Assembly: GCF_001938985.1 (NCBI RefSeq)
Contig: NZ_MKIN01000022.1
Location: 558,001-622,000, forward strand
Direction: 5' to 3'
DNA from: Gillisella taibaishanensis
GTDB lineage: Bacteria; Pseudomonadota; Alphaproteobacteria; Rhizobiales; Rhizobiaceae
DNA: 64,000 nt
The first letter of the stretch is position 1. Each line of letters opens with the position of its first letter. Both the position numbers and the translations under genes were made by a program. Under the pieces are notes generated by a model. That model had not been told where the DNA came from. It was given only the letters and a program-made list of their open reading frames with translations, and did not search any database. Positions 10,377 to 18,687 of the stretch are shown one piece after another.

Positions 10377-11075
10377 ATGAAGCGTGTTGACCTGACCGAT
10401 GACGCCCCGCATCTCCTTGTCGTTGACGACGATACGCGTATCCGCGACCTGCTGCATCGCTATCTGACCGAACAGGGCTTTCGCGTCACCGTCGCCGCAG
10501 AAGCGCAGGAGGCAAGGCGCAAGCTCAATGGCCTCGCCTATGACCTGCTGATTGTCGACGTGATGATGCCGGGCGAAAGCGGCCTGTCGCTGACGAAATC
10601 GCTGAGCGACGAGATTACCGCACCGATCATTCTCCTGACCGCCCGGGCCGAGGCCGATTCGCGCATTGCCGGTCTTGAGGCCGGCGCAGACGACTATCTC
10701 GCAAAACCCTTCGATCCGCGCGAACTGGTGTTGCGGATCAACAATATCCTTCGCCGCAACAGCAGCACGGATGCTCCGAAGATCGAGCAGGTCATGTTCG
10801 GGCCTTACACCTTCTCCATTCTGCGCAAGGAGTTGAAGAAGGGGCCGGAGATTATCCATCTCACCGACCGGGAACAGGATATCATGCTGTTGTTTGCCAA
10901 CCGGGCCGGCGAGACCATCCCGCGCCACGAACTGGTTGGTGAGGATACCGATGTCGGCGAGCGAACCATCGACGTGCAGATCAACCGCCTGCGGCGTAAG
11001 ATCGAGGACGATCCGGCCAATCCGGTTTGGTTGCAGACGGTGCGCGGTATCGGCTATCGGCTCAGCCGCGATTGA
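10377..11075 (+). CDS. OmpR-family response regulator (PetR-like)
   Basis: 232 residues from the ATG at 10377, eleven bases after AGGAG; a GTG at 10368 overlaps the previous stop (GTGA) but would lie only two bases from that site. The receiver domain has the acidic pair in VVDDDTRIRD, phosphorylation site Asp61 in LLIVDVMMPG, Thr in LLTARAE and Lys in LAKPFDP. The C-terminal winged helix has ERTIDVQINRLRRKIEDDP. It should be phosphorylated by the kinase encoded next and bind DNA. First three genes form one operon. Confidence 0.92.
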   Translation: MKRVDLTDDAPHLLVVDDDTRIRDLLHRYLTEQGFRVTVAAEAQEARRKLNGLAYDLLIVDVMMPGESGLSLTKSLSDEITAPIILLTARAEADSRIAGLEAGADDYLAKPFDPRELVLRINNILRRNSSTDAPKIEQVMFGPYTFSILRKELKKGPEIIHLTDREQDIMLLFANRAGETIPRHELVGEDTDVGERTIDVQINRLRRKIEDDPANPVWLQTVRGIGYRLSRD

Positions 11076-11105
11076 TCGAGCGCGACGAGACAGCAGGGCA
11101 AAGCA

Positions 11106-12500
11106 GTGGAAACGACGATGACGCTCAGGCAGGCCCTCGGCCGGTTGAAGTACCGGCGCATATCATGGATCGACCTGCGCTGGTTCAGCCGCTGGCTGCG
11201 CCGGCAGTTTCCGACTGGCCTGTTTGCCCGTGCGCTGCTGATCATCATCCTGCCGATCCTGATCCTGCAGACCGTGCTTCTGTTCGTGTTCATGGAGCGC
11301 CATTGGCAGATGGTGACGCAGCGGCTGTCGGCCGCCGTAACCCGCGACATCGCCGTGGTTATCGACCTGCTGGATACCTATCCGCAGGACGAGGCCCGCA
11401 CCCTGAAGATGGCAACCACCAAGCTTGGCCTGACCGCAACCTTGGAAAAGAACGGCGAACTGCCGGCCCCGCGCCCCAAGCCGTTCTTCTCCATTCTCGA
11501 CCAGCTTCTCAGCGACGAGTTGCGCACCCAGATCAAGCGACCGTTCTGGATCGACACGGTCGGGGATTCGCCACTGATCGAGATCCGCATTCAGCTGGAC
11601 GGTGGCAAGGTTTTGCGGATCTTTGCCAAGCGTAATCAGGCCTATGCGTCCAATACCCATATCTTCCTGTTGTGGATGTTCGGGACCTCGCTGGTGCTGA
11701 TCATCATCGCCACGCTGTTCCTGCGCGGCCAGATCCGGCCGATCCTGTCGCTGGCCGAGGCGGCGGAAAGTTTCGGCAAGGGCCAGAAGCCGCAGAAGGA
11801 ATTCAGCCCGCGCGGCGCCGACGAAATCCGCCGTGCTGGCCTTGCCTTCATCCTGATGCGCGAGCGCATCGAGCGGCAGATGGAACAGCGTACCGCCATG
11901 CTGGCCGGCGTCAGCCACGACCTGCGCACCATCCTCACCCGCTTCAAGCTGCAATTGGCGCTGGCTGGTGACAATCCAGATCTCGAGCCTCTGAACGAGG
12001 ATGTCGAGGCGATGCAGTCGATGCTGGAAGGCTATATGGCCTTTGCCAAGGGAGAGGCGGAAGAGAATGTCGCGCCCTTCAGCCTCAAGGAGATGCTGGA
12101 AAAGATCTCCTCCGACTACCGGCTGCATGGCAAGGGTTTCAGCTATATGCTCGAGGGCGACGAGCAGATCAAGGTCAGGCCCAACGCCTTCTGGCGGCTG
12201 GTCGGCAATCTCGCTGTCAACGGCCGCCGCTATGCCAATACCATGCATGTCGAGGCCCGCCACGGATCGAAATGGCTGACCATCGTCTTCGATGACGACG
12301 GCCCAGGCATTCCGCCGGAAAGCCGCGACGACGTCTTCAAGCCCTTCTTCCGGCTCGACGAAGCCCGCAACCAGGACGCATCAGGCACCGGTCTCGGCCT
12401 CGCCATCGCCCGCGACATCGCCCGCAGCCATGGCGGCAATGTCACGCTTGGCGATAGTCCCTTAGGCGGCCTGCGCGCCACGATCCGCATTCCGGTGTGA
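11106..12500 (+). CDS. Sensor histidine kinase (EnvZ-like)
   Basis: 464 residues from GTG 11106 (AGGG about eight bases upstream; ATG 11118 is the alternative). Two transmembrane segments (about 43-62 and 187-206) enclose a periplasmic domain of about 120 residues, then a HAMP linker, a HisKA domain with GVSHDLRTILTRF (His about 271; the usual Pro after RT is Ile), and an ATPase domain with N-box, DDDGPGIP and GTGLGLAIA. Signal unknown. It follows the response regulator by 30 bp and is its likely partner. The pair resembles EnvZ/OmpR-type systems next to a MarR gene. Confidence 0.9.
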   Translation: METTMTLRQALGRLKYRRISWIDLRWFSRWLRRQFPTGLFARALLIIILPILILQTVLLFVFMERHWQMVTQRLSAAVTRDIAVVIDLLDTYPQDEARTLKMATTKLGLTATLEKNGELPAPRPKPFFSILDQLLSDELRTQIKRPFWIDTVGDSPLIEIRIQLDGGKVLRIFAKRNQAYASNTHIFLLWMFGTSLVLIIIATLFLRGQIRPILSLAEAAESFGKGQKPQKEFSPRGADEIRRAGLAFILMRERIERQMEQRTAMLAGVSHDLRTILTRFKLQLALAGDNPDLEPLNEDVEAMQSMLEGYMAFAKGEAEENVAPFSLKEMLEKISSDYRLHGKGFSYMLEGDEQIKVRPNAFWRLVGNLAVNGRRYANTMHVEARHGSKWLTIVFDDDGPGIPPESRDDVFKPFFRLDEARNQDASGTGLGLAIARDIARSHGGNVTLGDSPLGGLRATIRIPV

Positions 12501-12566
12501 GATTCTTAGAGGCTGTCAGGTTCAGATTGAACCAAAGTACACGACGCAAAAATTTATGGGCTTCGG

Positions 12567-12610
12567 CCCCCTCATCCCCCTGCCGGGGACTTCTCCCCGC
12601 TGGGGAGAAG
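12567..12610 (+). repeat. RIME-like palindromic repeat, copy A
   Basis: CCCCCTCATCC, a short spacer, and the near-perfect palindrome CTTCTCCCCGCTGGGGAGAA. This matches the known rhizobial intergenic mosaic element style. Copy B lies 100 bp further in inverted orientation and copy C is at 23635-23681. Confidence 0.75.
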
Positions 12611-12710
12611 AGACCAAGACGTCGGTACCGAGCCCAACTCTATCGCCGATGACAAAGGGCTCTACTGAATTTTGCAACGCCGAGTATAGGCAAGGCGCCC
12701 CGGCAAGTCT

Positions 12711-12757
12711 CTTCTCCCCAGCGGGGAGAAGGTGGCGGCAGCCGGATGAGGGGGCGG
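12711..12757 (-). repeat. RIME-like palindromic repeat, copy B (inverted)
   Basis: Reverse complement reads CCGCCCCCTCATCCGGCTGC, then CCACC and CTTCTCCCCGCTGGGGAGAA. It is in opposite orientation to copy A and almost identical to the copy at 23635-23681. A and B together form a large inverted pair about 190 bp long that fills the gap between the kinase gene and csaA. Confidence 0.78.
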
Positions 12758-12871
12758 TAGAGCCGCAAGAACGCGGTTAGCCTACTTTGAGATCGCAGCA
12801 GACAGACTATCTGTTCTATTGTTTTCGTTGTCTTTTCGGGAAACCGACTTCCACTTTTCCTCTGGCAAACT

Positions 12872-13231
12872 TCACATCATCCGCTTGCCGTTGGGCACGC
12901 CGCGTTCGACGCTGGCCAGCACGATCGCACCGTTCTCGTCCTCGAAGCCGAGTGTCAGCACTTCGGATCGAACCGGGCCGATCTGGCGCGGCGGAAAATT
13001 GACGACGCCGAGAACCTTGCGTCCAACCAGGGTCTCCGGCGTATAATGCACAGTGATCTGCGCCGAGGATCGCTTGATGCCGATCTCGGGGCCGAAGTCG
13101 ATCTTGAGCTTGTAAGCCGGCTTGCGCGCTTCAGGAGAAGCTTCGGCCTCGATGATCGTGCCCACCCGGATATCCACCTTCTCGAAATCGCCATAGACGA
13201 TCTCGGGCGACACCTTGTCGGCTCCGCTCAC
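12872..13231 (-). CDS. csaA: CsaA-type tRNA-binding domain protein
   Basis: 119 residues. GTG start at 13231 overlaps the proC stop as GTGA, with AGGAG eight bases upstream inside proC. The whole protein is one EMAP/tRNA-binding OB-fold: [15 protein letters not shown] at the start, SAQITVHY and [18 protein letters not shown] in the middle, and GVPNGKRMM at the end, as in CsaA. CsaA has been described as an export-related chaperone and as a tRNA-binding protein; the true role is unsettled. Last gene of the ybjN-proC-csaA operon. Confidence 0.88.
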   Translation of the reverse strand: MSGADKVSPEIVYGDFEKVDIRVGTIIEAEASPEARKPAYKLKIDFGPEIGIKRSSAQITVHYTPETLVGRKVLGVVNFPPRQIGPVRSEVLTLGFEDENGAIVLASVERGVPNGKRMM

Positions 13232-14046
13232 GAGGCAAGCTCCTCGGCCCGGCGCTTGGCAGCGGCGACAGCGGTATCGAACAATGGCTGCATGCCGTCC
13301 TCGGCCATCAGCACGGAGAGCGCCGCCGCTGTCGTGCCGCCCGGCGAGGTCACGTTCTTGCGCAGGGTAGCGGGATCGTCCGGGGACTGGTGCAACATTT
13401 CACCAGCCCCCGCGACGGTTTCCCGCGCGAGCCGCATGGCGAGGTCCGCCGGCAGACCGGCTTTGCGGCCTGCCTCAGCCATGCACTCGACGAGATAGAA
13501 AACATAGGCGGGACCGCTGCCGGAGACCGCCGTCACCGCATCGATATCGCCTTCGCTGGCCACCCATTCCACCGGACCGGAAACCGCAAGAAGCGCATGC
13601 ACCCGCCCGCGCTGGTCAGCGCTGACCTTTGCATTGGCGTAGGCGCCGGTCACTCCGCGCCCGACCATGGCGGGCGTATTGGGCATGGCGCGCACCATGG
13701 CCGCATCCCCCAAATGGGTGGACATGAAAGACAAGGTCTTGCCGGCTGCGACAGAGACCACCACGGTCCCCTCGCCGACGACGGATTTGAGCGGCGGAAG
13801 CACGGCTTCCATCACCTGCGGCTTGACCGCGAGAAACAGCAGACCCGCCTCGATATCATCAGGCGCCTGGGCCACATGCCGCACGCCTGCCTCGGCAAAG
13901 CGGGCCTTGGCGGCATCGCTGGCGCCGGGATCAATCACCAGCATGCCTGCGGGGTCGATGCCATTCTTCAGCCAGCCAGAGAGCATTGCGCCGCCCATAT
14001 TGCCGGCGCCGACAAGCACGATCTCAGCCTTGCGTCCCTTCGCCAT
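13228..14046 (-). CDS. proC: Pyrroline-5-carboxylate reductase
   Basis: 272 residues, normal for ProC. The N-terminal Rossmann motif is [15 protein letters not shown], the middle has [15 protein letters not shown], and the C-terminal dimer domain carries [13 protein letters not shown] and [11 protein letters not shown], the ProC signature. It reduces 1-pyrroline-5-carboxylate to proline with NAD(P)H in the cytoplasm. The ATG at 14046 is only three bases after the ybjN stop, so translation is probably coupled; csaA overlaps its stop by four bases. Confidence 0.95.
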   Translation of the reverse strand: MAKGRKAEIVLVGAGNMGGAMLSGWLKNGIDPAGMLVIDPGASDAAKARFAEAGVRHVAQAPDDIEAGLLFLAVKPQVMEAVLPPLKSVVGEGTVVVSVAAGKTLSFMSTHLGDAAMVRAMPNTPAMVGRGVTGAYANAKVSADQRGRVHALLAVSGPVEWVASEGDIDAVTAVSGSGPAYVFYLVECMAEAGRKAGLPADLAMRLARETVAGAGEMLHQSPDDPATLRKNVTSPGGTTAAALSVLMAEDGMQPLFDTAVAAAKRRAEELAS

Positions 14047-14049
14047 GGC

Positions 14050-14550
14050 TCAGCACTCGCCAACCGTGGTGAACAGCACGGCATCCATGGCCGCCTTGGC
14101 GTCGAGCCCCGACCAGACCACGAACTGGAAGGCCTGGAAATAGGTCTCGCAAGCCTCGACCGCACTCGACAGCAGCACTTCGACTTGCTGGTTGGTCGGC
14201 TCGGCACCGCCGGCCAGCAGCAGCGACTGGCGGAAGATCACCACGTCTTCCTGGCGCCACAGGTCGAAATGACCCATCAGCACCTGGCCGTTGATATGGG
14301 ATAGCAGCCTGATCACTTCGTTGACTCGGGGTTCAGGCACGCGGATATCGAAGGCACAAGCCAGATGCAGAGCTTCGCATTCTTCCATCCAGGAGAACGA
14401 GACGTGATAGGCCGCCCAGCGACCGTCCACGGTCAGGGCGATTTCATCCTCGCCGGATCGTTCGAAGGACCAGTCGTTGTTGGAAGCCACATACTCGATC
14501 ATATCGACCGGATTGGACTGACGTTCAAATTCAAATTCCATAAGGCTCAT
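14050..14550 (-). CDS. YbjN-domain protein
   Basis: 166 residues, with AGAAGGTGCGGC before the ATG at 14550. The YbjN fold is suggested by an N-terminal acidic region, a strand pair (IALTVDGRWAAYHVSFSWME), and the helix ending LLSHINGQVLMGHFDLW seen in this family. YbjN proteins resemble type III secretion chaperones and affect stress responses in enterobacteria; their function in rhizobia is unknown. First gene of the operon with proC and csaA, an arrangement common in the order. Confidence 0.85.
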   Translation of the reverse strand: MSLMEFEFERQSNPVDMIEYVASNNDWSFERSGEDEIALTVDGRWAAYHVSFSWMEECEALHLACAFDIRVPEPRVNEVIRLLSHINGQVLMGHFDLWRQEDVVIFRQSLLLAGGAEPTNQQVEVLLSSAVEACETYFQAFQFVVWSGLDAKAAMDAVLFTTVGEC

Positions 14551-15042
14551 GCCGCACCTTCTAAACCGGGAATGACCTGTGACGACGACAACGGGATATC
14601 ATCGACAAACCACAACGCACTGACCGGAAACACGCTTCGAATGACACCCGACACCCCCCAGAATGCCTAGGGCACCCTGCCCGAAACTGGTCGGGTCGTT
14701 TCGAATCATCATTTAAAATCAGTGTATAGCGGGCGGAGTCCCAAACCAGCCCCTCCAGCCTACTTTCGGCGCCGTCACTGTGGACAGCGGTCACGTCGGA
14801 TGCGTTATCCCAAGGCTTAACTGACTCATGGAATTGCCTTTTTCGAAACAATCCACATGTGGAAAAAAATCGTAACCTTCCGTTAAGCATGACGTCTGCG
14901 GGCCACGAAAATCGTAAGTGGAACCGCACGAAAAACGGCCGCGCTTGCGCGCAGCCGTCAATCACCGTGATTATTGATTTGCAAGCGAATCTACGGCTAA
15001 GAGAGGCTTTACCTCACCCTGCCGTAGCTGAACCCTGGCGGG
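14551..15042. other. Intergenic region between ubiK and ybjN
   Basis: 492 bases holding the terminator of ubiK (14931-14959) and the promoter of the ybjN operon, both on the minus strand. A plus-strand open frame here (14859-15302) is antisense to ubiK and has no coding features. Confidence 0.4.
14931..14959 (-). terminator. Rho-independent terminator of ubiK
   Basis: On the minus strand ACGGCTGCGCGC / GCGCGGCCGT forms a GC-rich hairpin followed by TTTTT. It lies about 85 bases downstream of the ubiK stop. Confidence 0.75.
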
Positions 15043-15324
15043 TTATGCTTCCGGCTGCACGCCGGCAACCGGCGCTGTTCCGGCCTGGCGCTCGAGGGCA
15101 TCGATGCGGGCCTTTAGCGCCTCGTTTTCTTCAAGCGCCTTCAGCGCCATCTCGCGCACCACGTCGAACTCCTCGCGGCGCACGACGTCGAGGCTGTTCA
15201 GCCAACGATCGGCCTGCGCGTGAAAAGCGGCCTCGGCCTCTTTGCGCACGCCTTGGGCGGCGCCGGCGGCATCGGTCATCAACTTGGCGAATTCATCCAT
15301 GATACGGTTGGTTCCGGTGGTCAT
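15043..15324 (-). CDS. ubiK: UbiK-family ubiquinone accessory factor (BMFP domain)
   Basis: 93 residues from the ATG at 15324 (GAGGAACAGGATC upstream). The protein has the BMFP pattern: an N-terminal amphipathic helix (NRIMDEFAKLMTDAAGAAQG), a middle helix with FDVVREMALKALEENEAL, and a coiled coil (LKARIDALERQ) with a short disordered tail. In enterobacteria UbiK binds UbiJ and helps assemble the aerobic ubiquinone pathway. No ubi gene is adjacent here; the role is inferred from the family. Confidence 0.82.
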   Translation of the reverse strand: MTTGTNRIMDEFAKLMTDAAGAAQGVRKEAEAAFHAQADRWLNSLDVVRREEFDVVREMALKALEENEALKARIDALERQAGTAPVAGVQPEA

Positions 15325-15674
15325 GATCCTGTTCCTCAACGCTTCATCATTGGAGCATTTCCGGGGGCAAAACCGGTGCCGACTTTTGGCTCAGAAATGC
15401 GTGTGACGCCCGGGTGGGCGCGGCCTAATCAGGAGGTAGGCATTCACCCGCACCGATGCAAGGGAAAACTCGGGAAGGCGCACCCCCGAAACGGCGAAGG
15501 CAGTGCCAATAGCCCAGCCGCCGATGCAGCCCAGGTTTACCAACCGTCTGACCACAGAAAAATTTCCGGTTTTGTACAATTTTACCTTAATCCCGTTGGA
15601 TCAAGAACAAGGATCAGATTCACCTTGACCCTGAGAACAGCGCCCGCCATTTTCCGGTCAAATCGAATGAAAGC
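15325..15674. other. Divergent intergenic region ubiK / lgt
   Basis: 350 bases between divergent genes. It contains a TAGAGC-family-like inverted repeat (15352-15401) and presumably the two promoters. The lgt start has no strong ribosome-binding site. Confidence 0.4.
15352..15401. repeat. Palindromic repeat related to the element at 32764
   Basis: GAGCATTTCC at the left and GAAATGCG at the right form an inverted repeat (GCATTTC/GAAATGC, 33 bases apart), with an internal ACCGGT. The left half and the closing half resemble the first part of the repeat at 32764-32812, so this looks like a half-length copy of the same dispersed family. Confidence 0.55.
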
Positions 15675-16544
15675 ATGTCCTTGAACACAGCAGCCAGCCT
15701 TTTCGCCATCCTGCCCTACCCGCAGATCGACCCGATCGCGCTCAGCATCGGGCCGCTCGCCATTCGCTGGTATGGACTTGCCTACGTCACCGGCATTCTT
15801 CTCGGCTGGTGGCTGGCACGGCGGATGATCGCCAATGTTTCGCTCTGGCCGGGCAATGCCACGCCGATCACCGACAAGCATCTCGACGATTTCCTCGTCT
15901 GGGCAGCGGTCGGCATCGTGCTGGGCGGGCGCATCGGCTATATCCTGTTCTACGACCTGCAGCCGGTTCTCGACGATCCAATGCTGGCTGTGCAGATCTG
16001 GCGCGGCGGCATGTCCTTCCACGGCGGCCTGACGGGCGCTACGCTGGCGATGATCATCTTTGCCCGCCGCAATGGCCTGCCGGTATGGATGCTGTTCGAC
16101 CTCGTCGCCTGCGTTGCCCCGATCGGCCTGTTTTTCGGCCGGATCGCCAATTTCATCAATGGCGAACTGTGGGGCCGGGTCAGCGACGTGCCTTGGGCCA
16201 TGGTGTTTCCGACCGGCGGTCCTTTTACCCGCCACCCGAGCCAGCTTTATGAGGCCGCACTGGAAGGCATCGTGCTGTTTCTCGTGCTGCAGCTTCTCGC
16301 CCGTCCGTTCAAGGCGCTGAAAACGCCGGGCACAATCAGCGGCGTCTTCATCTGCGGCTATGCGCTGGCGCGTATCTTTGTTGAATTTTTCCGGGAACCG
16401 GACGAGCAGCTTGGGTATCTCGCTGGTGGTTGGTTAACGATGGGCATGCTACTATCTCTACCGATGCTGGCACTCGGACTTTGGGCCGTGTGGCGGGCGC
16501 GGCAAGCCGGCCAAGACCGGCCATCGGCAGGAACCAGGGTATGA
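15675..16544 (+). CDS. lgt: Prolipoprotein diacylglyceryl transferase
   Basis: 289 residues with seven predicted membrane segments. Lgt signature parts are present: MSFHGGLTGATLA, the essential GRIANFINGELWGR block, and RHPSQLYEA. It moves the diacylglyceryl group from phosphatidylglycerol to the lipobox cysteine of prolipoproteins in the inner membrane. Its stop overlaps the next start by ATGA, so it opens an operon with the methyltransferase. The ribosome-binding site is weak (GAATGAAAGC). Confidence 0.95.
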   Translation: MSLNTAASLFAILPYPQIDPIALSIGPLAIRWYGLAYVTGILLGWWLARRMIANVSLWPGNATPITDKHLDDFLVWAAVGIVLGGRIGYILFYDLQPVLDDPMLAVQIWRGGMSFHGGLTGATLAMIIFARRNGLPVWMLFDLVACVAPIGLFFGRIANFINGELWGRVSDVPWAMVFPTGGPFTRHPSQLYEAALEGIVLFLVLQLLARPFKALKTPGTISGVFICGYALARIFVEFFREPDEQLGYLAGGWLTMGMLLSLPMLALGLWAVWRARQAGQDRPSAGTRV

Positions 16545-17668
16545 ATCGGGAAACGCTGACCATGACCACCACGCTTGGTGACAAGATCAAGGCGCTGATC
16601 CGGATGAACGGTCCCTTGAGCGTCACGGACTACTTTGCCCTTTGCCTGGCCGATCCGGAATTCGGCTATTACAAGACCCGCGAACCTTTCGGCACGTCAG
16701 GCGATTTCATCACCGGGCCGGAAATCAGCCAGTTGTTCGGCGAGATGGTCGGCGTCTTCATCGTTCATGCCTGGCAGCGCCATGGCCTGCCAGCGCCGGT
16801 GCGGTTGGCAGAAGTCGGTCCCGGCCGCGGCACGATGATGAGCGATATGCTGAGAGTGATCGCCCGGCTTGCGCCGGATCTCTACCGGGACGCCACCGTG
16901 CATCTCGTGGAGACCAGCGATCGGTTGCGCGCCGTCCAGCACAAGAGCCTGGAGCCGCATATCGAAAAGATCGCCTGGCATGACAGTTTCGGCGATGTGC
17001 CCGAAGGTTTCGTGCTTGTCGTGGCCAATGAATTGTTCGACGCCATCCCGATCCGCCAATTCGTCAAGATCGGCCCGCACTACCGCGAGCGCATGGTCAG
17101 CCTCGGGCTGGACGACGAGCTGATCTTCTCGACCGGCGTGGCAACGCTCGATCCGGCGCTTTTGCCGCCGGGCGCCGGCAACCAGCCGGATGGCACGATC
17201 TTCGAATTTTCGCCCGCCCGCCGCGCTGTGATGACCGCAATGTGCGAGCGGCTGAAGACAGAAGGCGGCACGGCGCTGATCATCGACTATGGCCACATCT
17301 CCACGGGATTTGGCGACACCCTGCAGGCGCTGCGCGCCCATGACTACGATCCGCCGCTGGCCAATCCCGGCATTGCCGACCTGACCAGCCATGTCGATTT
17401 CGAGGACCTGGCCCGCACGGCGCTCGCCGCCGGCGTCGAGCCCAGCGGTTGCCTGCGTCAGGGTGATTTCCTGCAAGGCCTCGGCATCAAGGAGCGCGCG
17501 GGCATTCTCGGGCGCGGCAAGGACGAGGCCACCCAGATGGAACTGGCCGAAGCCGTCAACCGCCTGGCCGGATCAGGCGCCGGTCGCATGGGCGAGTTGT
17601 TCAAGGTCCTCGCCGTCTCCAGCCCCGCCTTGTCGCTCGCCCCCTTCCGGCCACTGCCGCAGGATTGA
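16541..17668 (+). CDS. SAM-dependent methyltransferase (MidA/NDUFAF7 family)
   Basis: 375 residues from the ATG at 16541, inside the lgt stop (ATGA) and after AGGAACCAGGGT; an ATG at 16562 is also possible. The family start SVTDYFALCLADPEFGYY and GTSGDFITGPEISQLFGE are present, and the SAM-binding loop is LAEVGPGRGTMMSDML. The acidic VVANELFDAIPIRQF motif is typical. The mitochondrial relative NDUFAF7 methylates an arginine of complex I subunit NDUFS2; whether the bacterial protein does the same is inference. The order lgt-methyltransferase-pgeF is conserved in rhizobia. Confidence 0.9.
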   Translation: MNRETLTMTTTLGDKIKALIRMNGPLSVTDYFALCLADPEFGYYKTREPFGTSGDFITGPEISQLFGEMVGVFIVHAWQRHGLPAPVRLAEVGPGRGTMMSDMLRVIARLAPDLYRDATVHLVETSDRLRAVQHKSLEPHIEKIAWHDSFGDVPEGFVLVVANELFDAIPIRQFVKIGPHYRERMVSLGLDDELIFSTGVATLDPALLPPGAGNQPDGTIFEFSPARRAVMTAMCERLKTEGGTALIIDYGHISTGFGDTLQALRAHDYDPPLANPGIADLTSHVDFEDLARTALAAGVEPSGCLRQGDFLQGLGIKERAGILGRGKDEATQMELAEAVNRLAGSGAGRMGELFKVLAVSSPALSLAPFRPLPQD

Positions 17669-17844
17669 CAGCACGCCCCCACGGTGATCACATCCGCCGG
17701 GTTTCGGCCTGGGTGAATCGTGGGCATAGGGTAGCGCCGGAACCGATAGGATGTCGGACACGTTCCTACCGCCGACATAATGCCTGTCGCCGAATTCATG
17801 GTAATGCCGGAGCCTTCCGGATCTGCAACGCGAAAGGGGCACCG

Positions 17845-18687
17845 ATGCCGACCTCGTCACCCGATGCGACCCCCAACCGGAGCATGGCCGAAATCCCGGC
17901 AACGCTTTCCCCACTCCAGAGCCCCCTGCTCGCTGCTGCCCGTCAAGCAGGTATCCTCCACGGCTATTTCACCCGCATCGGCGGTGTGTCGACCGGCATC
18001 TATGCCGGGCTGAATATGGGCCTCGGCTCCGATGACGAGCTGGCGAATGTCCATGAAAACCGCGCAAGGGTTGCCGGCTGGTTCGGCCGCAGCGAAGCCG
18101 ACCTCCTCACCGTCTACCAGGTCCATTCGCCTGACGTGCTAACGGTAACCGCTCCTTTTGCCGGAGAGCGGCCGAAAGTGGATGCCATGGTCACGGACCG
18201 GCCCGGCCTGATCCTCGGCGCGCTTGCCGCAGATTGCGGACCCGTCCTGTTTGCCGATCCGGTCAACCGGGTGATCGGCTCGGCCCATGCCGGCTGGAAG
18301 GGCGCATTGACCGGCGTGCTCGAAAACACCATTGAGGCGATGATAGCGCTCGGGGCTAAACGAGACACGATCGTCGCCACGCTGGGTCCGTCGATCAGCT
18401 CGAAGGCCTATGAAGTCGGACCCGAATTCGTCGAGCGCTTCCTCGATCATGACATGGCCTACCAGCGGTTCTTCACCCCGTCTGCCAAGCCTGGCCATTC
18501 GATGTTCGATCTGCCGGGGCTAACCGTGCAGCGGCTCAACGAAGCCGGCATCAAGGCAGATTCGCTGGGGCTTTGCACCTATGGCGATCCCACGCGCTTC
18601 TTCTCCTATCGCCGCAAAACCCATGCTGGCGAACCCGATTATGGCCGCCAGATCTCTGCCATCATGCTGGAAGGGGAAAGCGCATGA
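17845..18687 (+). CDS. pgeF: Peptidoglycan editing factor PgeF (laccase-domain family)
   Basis: 280 residues from the ATG at 17845 (AAAGGGGCACCG upstream); ATG 17884 is an alternative. The family motifs are intact: HGYFTRIGGVSTG, YQVHSPDV with a metal His, ADCGPVLFAD with a Cys, and GSAHAGWKGALTGV with a His. PgeF-type enzymes remove wrongly inserted L-serine from muropeptide precursors in E. coli, and some family members have purine-nucleoside activity. It overlaps the next start by ATGA. The 176-bp gap from the methyltransferase holds nothing obvious. Confidence 0.92.
   Translation: MPTSSPDATPNRSMAEIPATLSPLQSPLLAAARQAGILHGYFTRIGGVSTGIYAGLNMGLGSDDELANVHENRARVAGWFGRSEADLLTVYQVHSPDVLTVTAPFAGERPKVDAMVTDRPGLILGALAADCGPVLFADPVNRVIGSAHAGWKGALTGVLENTIEAMIALGAKRDTIVATLGPSISSKAYEVGPEFVERFLDHDMAYQRFFTPSAKPGHSMFDLPGLTVQRLNEAGIKADSLGLCTYGDPTRFFSYRRKTHAGEPDYGRQISAIMLEGESA

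Noticed and set aside
12556..12780. Small ORF through the RIME-like repeats
   Set aside because: The frame is produced by palindromic repeats and has no start signal.
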